Position numbers and translations under genes: made by a program. The notes under the pieces are model-generated. The model had not been told where the DNA came from. It saw nothing but the letters and a program-made list of their open reading frames with translations, and did not search any database. From Bacillota bacterium (GTDB taxonomy: Bacteria > Bacillota_E > JAJZYS01 > JAJYTV01), in the NCBI GenBank assembly GCA_021845645.1, contig JAJZVM010000014.1, positions 1 through 64,000 of the forward strand: 64,000 nt of DNA, read 5' to 3'. Positions 15,112 through 24,400 of this stretch are shown in pieces. How positions within the stretch are numbered: position 1 is the first letter of the stretch; every line of letters starts with the position of its first letter.

Positions 15112-18000
15112 TCACTCGGCCTGTTTGCTGTGGGCGGCGTCTCCTTCCATCAGCGTCTGGAAGAGGCGGCGCATCTCCTCTCTTGTAGGCACCCCAAGCT
15201 TGCTGTAGATGTGACTAAGGTGGGTTTCGAGGGTCTTCGGGCTTACCCAGAGTTCTGCGGTGATCTGCCGATTGGAGTGGCCCTGCGCGACGAGTTCCAA
15301 GATGCGGTATTCCTGCGGCGTAAGGGTGCCCAGCAGCCCGCGACCTGACCGCTGCAGCCTTCGCCCACCGGCCGCCAGCCGTTCCGCCTCGGCGATCTGT
15401 AGCCAGTAGCCAGCGCCACTTGCTTCAAAGGTGCGGCCTGCCTGCGTCAGCACGTCGCGCGCCCTATTTCGCTGTCCAGCACGCCGCAGCCAAGAACCGA
15501 AGGCTAGAAGGGCACGGCCGTGCTCCAATTGGTCGCCGAGTGTTTCATGGAGTAGCAACGCCTCCTTGAAAGACTGCTCGGCCACCGCGGTGCCGCCCAC
15601 GCTGGCAGCGAGCATGCCGCGACAGCGCAGGGCGGCTGCCCGCAGTGTGGGCCGTCCAGCTTTGGACGCGACGTCCAGCATGCTGTTTGTGAGACGCTCC
15701 GCCATGTCATAGTCTCCCGCACGCAGACACGCCTCTGCGGCCTCGCGGCCCAGGTGAAGGAAATCACCGTATGCCAGGGCCTGCGCGCCGGGCGCCGCCA
15801 GGATCTCCAGAAACCTGGAATGCGCCTCGTCTAGGTCTGGGCGGCGCGCGGCAAGCATCGCCAATCCCAACCGGCACAGGAATTCACCGGAAGCGCGGCC
15901 CGCGCGGCCCGCGTCGTGCGCCGCGCGGGCGAGGGCGGCGTTGGCGCCTTTGTGATCATTCATCTCCATGAGCACGAGTCCACGAATGACATGTGCCTGG
16001 GTCGTCGCCCAAGGGATATCCTCCGGCAGCGCGTCATCGCACCAGCGGAACGCCTCCCGCAAACGTCCGCGCTGCCACTCCAGTTCGGCGAGGAAGGCAG
16101 CAGACCAGATCCGCGCGGGAAGTTCCCGGCGGGCATCCGCCCGGCGGAACTGGGCCTCCATTACCACGGACGCCTCGTCATAGCGCCCTGTCCGGAGGGC
16201 GATCAGACCGAACTGGATGCGCGGACTCCATCCCCATACCTGTTCCAGGTCATCCGAGGTCTGGTCCGCTTCAAGGTCACGTCTCACCTCCTCGATGAGG
16301 CGGTGCGCGTTCGGAATGTCTCCCCGTAAGAAAAGTACCTGGGCCATCGCGGCGACCGCCTTGAGGTGGGCTGGCCCAGAAGAACCCGTCGGTGCGAGCC
16401 GCATGGCTTCTTGCGCCAGCTTCTGGGCTGTCTCCGCGCCATGCGTAGTCACTTCAAGAATGACTGCAGTGGCCAGGCATTCGGCGGCCATGGCCGGGTT
16501 CGTCTTGCGGCCGACGCTGGCGGCCAGATCTAACTGGAGCCGGGCGTCCCCCGGATGACCTGCCAACATGAGGGAAAGCGCCCATACTTGACGGATGCGA
16601 CATTCCATCTCCGGTGGGCACGACTCAGCAGTGGCGCGTTTGCACGCCTCCGCGGCCAGTTCGTGGAATCCCGCGCGCTGATGTGCGCGCCCAAGTTCGA
16701 GATAGGTGCCGGCACGCTCCGACCCCGGTTTGGCGATGCGCGCGGCATGGCTTAAGTGGATGGCGGCGGAGTCGTACGCGGCCATCGACCACGCCTCTGC
16801 TGCCGCCTGCTTCAGGGCGGAGTAGGCGGCGAGGTCGCCGGGTTGTGCAGCCGTGGCGAGATGCGGTGCCTGGGCCATTGCGCCGGCGCCATGGAGACGC
16901 AAAATCTCGGCTGCCCGCAGATGCAGTCTCCGCTGCTCGGAAGGTGCGAGGTCCTCGTAGAGCACGGCGCGCACGAGCGGGTGGACGAAACGCAAGCTAC
17001 CTTCGTCGATGTAGTCAGCCAGCCCGACCTGGAGCACAGGGGCAAGGACTTGCTGGAGTTGCGACGGCACAACCCCTGAGAGCTCCTGGGCATGCTCCAA
17101 ACGGAACTGTTCTCCCAGCACGCTGGCCGTCTGCAGAAATGCGACGCTCTCCGCCGGCAGCCAGGACAGGCGGGCGAGCACGATCGGGCGCGCCATGGTC
17201 ACCGATGACGTAAGCTCCCCTGCTTCCGGCATGCCTACGCCTTCGCGGAGCACTAGCCTTAGCTGATCGAGGAGAAAGGGGTTGCCGCCCGTCAAGTTGT
17301 GGGCCGCGTTGGCAAATGCCGCATCGGCAATCGGTGCCGCCGTGTACTCCAGGAGCGCGGCAGTGCCGTCCGGGCTGAGGGGACGGAGTTCGGCGAGGAC
17401 TGCCTTGCCCGCGAGTTGCAACCTTTCTCCGATCGCGCTCGCCATCGCGGGCCACGGCCGAAGGCCAGCGATGATGACGATCGGAAGAGCGGCGAGGCGC
17501 CAGGCGAGAAAGCGAACCGCCTCGAGAGAGTCCGGATCGGACCATTGCAGGTCGTCGAGGCAGAGTAGCAGGGGATGCTCCTCGGCCAGGCTGGCCACGA
17601 ACCAGTAGAATGCGTAGATCATCTCGGAACGAGCCGGAGATGTGGTCCGCCCTGCGGTGTCTAGCGTTCGCTCGAGCAGGCGGTGTAGCGCGGTCGTCTG
17701 GCGGACCATGTCATTCGCCTCACCGCCCCGGTTGCGAAGAAGAGACTCAAGGACCTGGTGAATGAACGCAAAGGGATAGGACTGCTCAACTTCATGGCCG
17801 AGCGCGTGCGCCACAGTCATGTCCGACCCGGCTGCAGCGGCCGCGGCCTGCACGAGCCGAGTCTTGCCGAGGCCGGGCTCGCCGCGCAGTAGAACAACGC
17901 TCCCCACCCTCGCGTGTTTGGCACGCATGAGAGCGTCTAGGATCAATTGCTGCTCACTGTCGCGCTCCACCAGAGGAACAGCCGTCTGCGACCACCTCAT
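15112..18000 (-). CDS. Large AAA-ATPase LuxR family regulator
   Basis: This 962-residue regulator starts with an AAA-type ATPase: Walker A RGEPGLGKTR at about 39-48 and Walker B LLLCLDDLQWSD at about 146-157. A long helical, TPR-like middle follows, and the C-terminal LuxR helix-turn-helix lies at about 890-950, with LTPQEYRILELVAQGHSNRQI and TLETHLSHIYSKLGV. It differs in sequence from the regulator at 4398 but has the same architecture. It faces away from the giant SLH gene, with a 448-bp shared upstream region, so it may control that gene. The ATG at 18000 has only a weak GGGGGC upstream; the start could be a few codons further in. Confidence 0.85.
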   Translation of the reverse strand: MRWSQTAVPLVERDSEQQLILDALMRAKHARVGSVVLLRGEPGLGKTRLVQAAAAAAGSDMTVAHALGHEVEQSYPFAFIHQVLESLLRNRGGEANDMVRQTTALHRLLERTLDTAGRTTSPARSEMIYAFYWFVASLAEEHPLLLCLDDLQWSDPDSLEAVRFLAWRLAALPIVIIAGLRPWPAMASAIGERLQLAGKAVLAELRPLSPDGTAALLEYTAAPIADAAFANAAHNLTGGNPFLLDQLRLVLREGVGMPEAGELTSSVTMARPIVLARLSWLPAESVAFLQTASVLGEQFRLEHAQELSGVVPSQLQQVLAPVLQVGLADYIDEGSLRFVHPLVRAVLYEDLAPSEQRRLHLRAAEILRLHGAGAMAQAPHLATAAQPGDLAAYSALKQAAAEAWSMAAYDSAAIHLSHAARIAKPGSERAGTYLELGRAHQRAGFHELAAEACKRATAESCPPEMECRIRQVWALSLMLAGHPGDARLQLDLAASVGRKTNPAMAAECLATAVILEVTTHGAETAQKLAQEAMRLAPTGSSGPAHLKAVAAMAQVLFLRGDIPNAHRLIEEVRRDLEADQTSDDLEQVWGWSPRIQFGLIALRTGRYDEASVVMEAQFRRADARRELPARIWSAAFLAELEWQRGRLREAFRWCDDALPEDIPWATTQAHVIRGLVLMEMNDHKGANAALARAAHDAGRAGRASGEFLCRLGLAMLAARRPDLDEAHSRFLEILAAPGAQALAYGDFLHLGREAAEACLRAGDYDMAERLTNSMLDVASKAGRPTLRAAALRCRGMLAASVGGTAVAEQSFKEALLLHETLGDQLEHGRALLAFGSWLRRAGQRNRARDVLTQAGRTFEASGAGYWLQIAEAERLAAGGRRLQRSGRGLLGTLTPQEYRILELVAQGHSNRQITAELWVSPKTLETHLSHIYSKLGVPTREEMRRLFQTLMEGDAAHSKQAE

Positions 18001-18448
18001 CTAACGATCTGCCCCCATAGTCCGAGCCCGTAAGCACGGTCGCCAGCGTCAGAAAAGGCATGCGCTGTGCTGGAGGTAATGGCACGGCCAAGGGTTTGGC
18101 AGAAATTCCTTTAAGACGTCCGCGTGTCCTGCCGACGGAACGCTACGAAGCGGCGCCGATCCAGGCCAGGCCGCCTGGCGCGGTGGCCCACGCGCTTTCG
18201 CATCGCCCTGCAGCAGGATCCGGAGGACGCTGGGGCTTCGGGAAGGCTGAGTTGCCCGAGGACGACGCAATGGGAAAACATCCCTATGACCTGCAACGCA
18301 AAGATCAGGGGTGGCGGGCGCCCACCCCTGATCCGCCACGCAAGGGGTACCTGGCATCATGAATGGTTAAAGGGGCGACGCATTCTGATGGCCTGGGCGA
18401 GGCCGAGCGGCAGCGGCAGTGTCACACACAGTGAAGGGGGCGGCGGAG
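18001..18448. other. Divergent upstream region of the LuxR and giant SLH genes
   Basis: This 448-bp region has no convincing gene. It contains the strong hairpin at 18303-18333 and a GGGA-AAACA-TCCC mini-hairpin near 18270. I could not define promoters. Its length and structure suggest a long 5' leader on the SLH transcript. Confidence 0.4.
18303..18333 (+). other. 12-bp perfect hairpin in SLH-gene leader
   Basis: GATCAGGGGTGG pairs perfectly with CCACCCCTGATC around a seven-base loop, about 115 bp before the start codon. ACGCAAAG, a string also found in cyclic-di-GMP riboswitches, immediately precedes it, but the rest of that consensus is missing. No T-run follows. An attenuator or mRNA-stabilising stem is possible. 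Confidence 0.45.
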
Positions 18449-21400
18449 ATGGCGGGGAAACGGAACGTGCTGCGAGGTCTCCGCGCGCGAAGGATGCTCG
18501 CGGCCTTGGCGACGAGTCTCCTGCTGCTCCAGGCCATGCCGCTCGGAGCCAGCGCCGCGACAACAGCGCCGGACGGCAGCGGCACGATCCAGGTGTCGCC
18601 GGCCAGTATGACGGCTGGTGCGGGCAGCGGCACCCTGACGTTCGATTACCAGGCGGCGACAGGCGGCCTTGCAAACGGCGCGCTGCGCATCGCTGTGCCC
18701 GGCACGTGGCCGACTCCGAGCATTACTCCAACCGACCCAGGCTATACGACGGCAAGTGCCGGCAGTGTGTCGATCGTCGAGAACTACATCATTGTCTCTG
18801 GGGTGACGTTGACAGGCGGGCAATCGCTGACCGTCACCTACGGGGACATGAGTCAGGGCGGGCCCGGCCTCACGGCTCCGACCGCCTCCGGAATATCCGT
18901 GTTTTCGACGCAAGAGAAGTCGACGGCGACTGGCATGTACACGAGTCTCGCGGTTCAACCGGGAGTGACACTGACGGCTGGGTCCCCATCCCAATTGGCC
19001 TTCACAACGGAGCCTACGGGGGGGACGGCCGGTTCCACGCTAGGCACGCAACCAATCGTCACCGTCGAGGACGTTTATGGGAATACCGTTACGGATTCGT
19101 CGGCGGTTATCCAGGTCGCCATCGCCACAGGCACCGGTACGCCGGGTGCAACACTCGCATGCGCTACGAACCCACTGACAGCAACCGCAGGAGTCGCCGC
19201 CTTCAGCGGTTGCAGCATCGACTATGCGGGTAGCGGCTACGCCCTGACCGCTACGTCGCAAGGACTGGCCTCTGCGACCAGTGCGCCAGTATTCTCCATG
19301 ACAAGTGGCCCCTTGCAGATTACAACGGCGGCCGCTCTCCCGCACGCAACGACCAATACGCCGTATTCCCTGCAAATCCAGGCCTCGGGCGGGGACGGCA
19401 GCTACAGCTGGTCCCTGGCGGGAGGCAACCTGCCAAACGGGCTTTCACTCAGCCCGTCTGGCGTGATCAGCGGTACTCCCGCCCTCGTGGACGCGGGTAC
19501 GACCAGTTCGCCGGTGCTTGAGGTCACCGACGGCAGTGGGACGACCGCAACCCTGGACGCCACGCTAGCAGTCGTCGGCACGACGGTGCAAGGCCTCAGC
19601 GTTCAGCCCTCGGTCACGACAGCGGATGCTGCCGACGTCACGTACAACGTGACCTTCTCAACCAGTGGGGTCGGGGCAGTGACGTCGAGTCAGACGGGCA
19701 GCGGTGTCACGTTACTGGCGCCCGTCGGCACCACATTCCCCTCTGCCCAGGCGGACTATGAGGTCTTCGCCGCTGGCACGCCGGTTGCGATCAGCTATGC
19801 AAACGCGTTCGGCAATGAGGTCTCAATCTACCTAACTGGCACCGGAACCATCATTCCGGCGGCAACCGCCGTCAGTCTGACCATCTCTGGAGTTACGAAC
19901 TCGCCAGTCGCGAGTCAGAGCGCGCAACTTACGTTGAAAACGACGGGAGACCCCGGGCCGGCAACTGCAGCCGACCCGGTCACGTCGCCGTCGCTGCCAT
20001 CCCAGCTGGCAGGCTCGACCCTGACGGTTTCACCCGACCCCATCACCTACGACATCAACGGAGCGGCGCAGGCCCAGGCGACTGCCGTCGTCGTGCTGCA
20101 GAGCGCGGGCGGCGCGCCGGTCGTCGGGGACACGGTCGCACTCGGGCTGCAGGGTCCCGGCTACGGCTGGAGCGCTACCCCGTCGACCGCCCAGACCGAC
20201 CAGAACGGCAGCGCAAGTTTTGCCTTGAGCCTATCCGGCGGGTATCAGGGCGGTGACCTGCTCGTCAGCACGACCGACCAGACAACTGGCCAGTTCGTCG
20301 ACGGCATCGACGTCCCCGTCTACGCCTACGGCTTCAGTTACTCGGGGCAGGACTATCCGGGCTCGCTCGCGACGGTCGGCGGCAGTGGTCTGCCCGTCAA
20401 CGCGGTCGTTTCGTCGGGCACCCTCGGTGGGCAGGCCGTCGCCCTCTCCGGCACTTGCGAGACCGATGCGCAGGGCGATCTTTCCGGCTGCGACTTTATC
20501 GTGCCTTCCGTTGCAACCAGTCAGAGCTACCCGCTTGCGCTCACCATCGGAGGCACCGCGTTCAGCCAGAACTTTGCTGTGGGCGTCAGCCCTGCGGGTC
20601 AGCCGGCCAGCATCGCGGCGACGTCCGGTTCGGGTCAGACAGCCATGATCGGCTCGACGTTCGCAAGTCCGCTTGTCGTCACCGTGGACGACCAGAGCGG
20701 CAACCCAGTCGGCGCCGGAGTCACCGTCACCTTCACCACGCCGACGAGCGGCCCGTCGGCCATGTTCGCCGGAGTCCAGACGAGTGCTGCCGCGCAGACC
20801 AACGCGCAGGGCCAAGCGACCTCGCCCACGCTCGTCGCCAACAGCATCGCCGGGTCCTATCAGGTCACCGCATCCGCCCAGGGTGCGGCCTCCGCGTCCT
20901 TCACCTTGACAAACAGCCCAGGGGCTGCGGCTTCGCTGCAAACGGCGGGCGGGTCGGGTCAGATCCAGGCTGTAGGCGCGTGGTTCTCCCAAGAACTCCA
21001 GGCGACCGTCCTGGATCAGGGGGGCAACCCTGTCCCCGGGGCATCGGTGACCTTCAGTGCCCCGGTGAGCGGCCCGAGCGTCACCTTTGCCGGCACCAAC
21101 GGGTCGACCGATACGGTACAGACGGGGCAGAACGGCTCAGCCTCGGTGCGGGTGATGGCGAGCGGTGGTACGGGAGCCTTCACGGTCACAGCGGCGGTGC
21201 AGGGGGTCTCAGGGACCGCCACCTTCGCCCTGCGTGACGCCACCACGGTCCTCCAGAACTGCGACGACCAGAGTCTTCAGACGGCCTTTGCGGCAGGCGG
21301 CTACATTGCCTTCGCTTGCAGCGGCACAATCCAACTCTCGACGACGCTTACGGTGCCTGGCAGCCTGGCGGTCACCCTCGACGCGCAGGGCCAGGCCGTC

Positions 21401-24400
21401 TGGCTTGAGGCACCGCCCATACCGCTCGCCGGATCGTCCCAGTCCGCTGCGACTGGCTGGGCGGAGCGCGTGTTTGACGTCGAGGGCGGGAAGCTCACCC
21501 TGATCGACGTCAATGTCATGGGCGGTTCCGTGCAGGGTGCGGTCGGCCAAAATGGTTCGAACGGCAAGCGTGGCCTGGACGGGGCGAACGGAGTCGGTAC
21601 ATCCGGGCAGGCCGGCGCGCCTGGCGGCGCCGGCACGGCCGGTGGCGAAGCGGAGGGGGGCGGAATGTACATCGCGGCGGGCAGCCAGGTGACGATCAAC
21701 GGCGGACAGTTTGAGCGGAACACCGCGACCGGCGGATCTGGCGGCTCGGGGGGTTTGGGTGGCAACGGCGGGAACGGCGGTGGCGGCGGCAGCCAGATCG
21801 CTGCCGGATACGGCGGCTCAGGCGGCTGGGGCGGATCGGGCGGTATCGGTGGGATGGCCGAAGGCGGCGCGATCTACAATCTCGGAACACTGACGCTCGA
21901 CAATGTTTCCTTTCAGGAGAACATGGCGCAGGGGGGTGTGGGAGGCAACGGCAACACCGGTGGCCAGGGTGGCCAAGGCGGACTCGGTGCCGCAGGGACG
22001 ACGGGCGATTCCGGCGTCACTGCCAACTGCAGCGGCGCATCCGGCGGTGGCATGGGGGGGGTCGGCAGTCCTGGGGGACCGGGGGGCAATGGCGGCGTGG
22101 CAGGGAACGGCGACATGGGTGGCGCAGCTGCCGGCGGTGCGATCTACAACCTCGGTAGCCTGACGCTGACCGGCGGGCAGTTCGAGGGGAACCAGGCGCT
22201 TGGTGGCGCAGGCGGCGGCGAGATCAACGCGGGGCTGAACTACGGAGGTGTAGGCGGCCAGGGGGGCCAGGGCGGCCAAGGTGGACAGGCCGGCAACATC
22301 GTCGTGGTCAGCGGATGCAAGAAGCTTGGTAAGGCTGGATCCGGAGGGTTGGGCGGCCGTGGCGGTGCGAGTGGCTGGAGCGGACAGGGCGGAGAGGGCG
22401 CTCCAGGGGGTACCGGAGGTACGGCGCAGGGCGGAGCAATTTGGGATGGCTCCAGTCTGTCGCTCGAGGGCACGCAGTTCGGCGGCAGCACTGCAGGGGG
22501 CAACGATGCGCTGGGCGGCGCGGGAGGCCTGGGTGGAAACGGTGGCAGCGCCGCGACAGGTCTGAAGTCCAGCGGCGGTGGGGGCAGCCCAGGCGGCTGC
22601 GTTGGATCCTACGAGAACGTGCAAGGCGTCAGCTTCATGGATTGCTACGTCTGGGAAGCTTTCTTGTTTGGCTCGCCCGGCAAGTCGGGATCGAATGGAC
22701 TGACATCGCTCGGCGCGGCGGGCGGCGTCGGCGGACAGGGCGGAGACGGTGGCGGCGCGCAGGGCGGAGCGATCTACGCGACTCAGACTGCAGTACTGCA
22801 GGAGTCGAATCTCGTCGTGCCTGGACAGACAGGGCAGAACGCAGCGAACGTCGCAGCCGGTGGCGCGGCAGGCCAAGGCGGGCTCGGCGGCTACTCGAAG
22901 TGCGACATCTATATGAATCCGGCAGGGCCGGACAGTCTCGAGTGTTCGGGACCGAACATCTATGCGAAGCGGGCGCAGTCCAACGGCAGCGGCAGCGCTG
23001 GCAGCGGGACCGGTGTGAACGTCTACCAGGAGGGGCAGCAGAGCTCGCTTGGCATTACGACGGCTGCGCTTCCCGGGGGCGTCGCTGGCGACTGGTACTC
23101 GACCATGCTGCAGGCGACGGGAGGCGTCGGGCCGTACCAGTGGTCCTGGCAGGGGAATATCCCACCGGGTTTGACCCTGGATGCCACCTACGGCAGTATC
23201 TACACGACCGCTACCACCGTCGCGGGCATGTATTTCTTCACAGCAACCGTTACGGACGCAATGGGGGAGACATCCAGCGAAGTCCTGTCCATCGACATCG
23301 TGCCGACCGCAGCGGGCACGATCATGGGCGGCAATGTCTTCAGCGGGTCGAGCGACGCGACAAGTACCACGACGAACGGGAGCGCGACAGCAGGAGGCCC
23401 GAACACAGGCACGCCTGACACCAGCGCAACCGCCTCCGGCGGCGTGGGCACTGTGGCGGTGTCCGACTACACGGTCGATCCGGTGGGTGCACCGAGTTTC
23501 CAGTCGGCGGGCGGGTACTTCGACATAGCCGTCTCGATGCCGAACGCAGGCGGGTTCCAAAGCGTGGAGGTAAGCGAGTGCGGCATGAGTTCCGGCGATA
23601 CGGTTGAATGGTCACCTGACGGAGCGACGTGGCAGCCGGTCAACCCACAATCGTACGCCGCCAGCTGTGTGAACCTTGGCCCACTCACCCCCTACACGAC
23701 GCCCTCGATCTACCAGCTCACGGGAACCGTCTTCGGCGTAGCGGCGCCCGCAGTCGGGCTTGTGGCGGGTGACCAGCTCGCCTTTTCCCTTCAGGCCATC
23801 GCCCCTCAGGGTTCCCTGAACCCGGGCGACACGGCGGTGACAGACGTCATGGCCGAAAGCGCCCAAGGTACACCCATCCCTGGAGCCACGATCTATCTCT
23901 CCCTTGCGAACGGAGCAGTTGGAAGCGCAGTCGCCGAGGGGGTCGCGCTCACGGCGAAGCCGGAGGCTTTCACCGCGGACAGCCAGGGTCAGGTTTCTGT
24001 CACCTATACGGCACCTTTGAATCTGCCCGACAGCGGCCTGGACACGGTCATTGCGCAGAGCGACGTGGGTGCGACGCCGGCAGTCACGGCGAGTTCGAGC
24101 TACAATTTCGCAGCCCCTGTCCCAGTGCCGGCCCGGATCACCATGACGGCGTCCCCAACCGAGGTCGCCGCGGACGGATCCGCCACGCTGTCCGGTTTCG
24201 TCTACGACGCCCAGGGCAATCCCGTCCAGAACGCCTATGTCGACCTGTCGTCTTCCTCCGGCAGCCTGACCGCCTACCAACTGACGACGGGCAGCGACGG
24301 TTCCTTCAGCTTGACCTGGCTGCCCCCACCGGGTGGTGGAAACGCGACGCTGACCGCGACCGTCGTCGGCAGTCCGGGCGTGACCTGTTCCACGGACGTC

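Noticed and set aside
18250..18340. Possible cyclic-di-GMP (GEMM) riboswitch before the giant SLH gene
   Set aside because: Only the ACGCAAAG string fits. The GGCAAACC element, the GNRA-capped stem and the GCCGGGUUACCG 3' part are absent, so I report only the hairpin.
21530..23000. Collagen-like or mycobacterial PE_PGRS protein
   Set aside because: Gly-X-Y periodicity is not kept and there is no PE domain; GGAI and FxxN blocks fit Pmp-like beta-helix repeats better.
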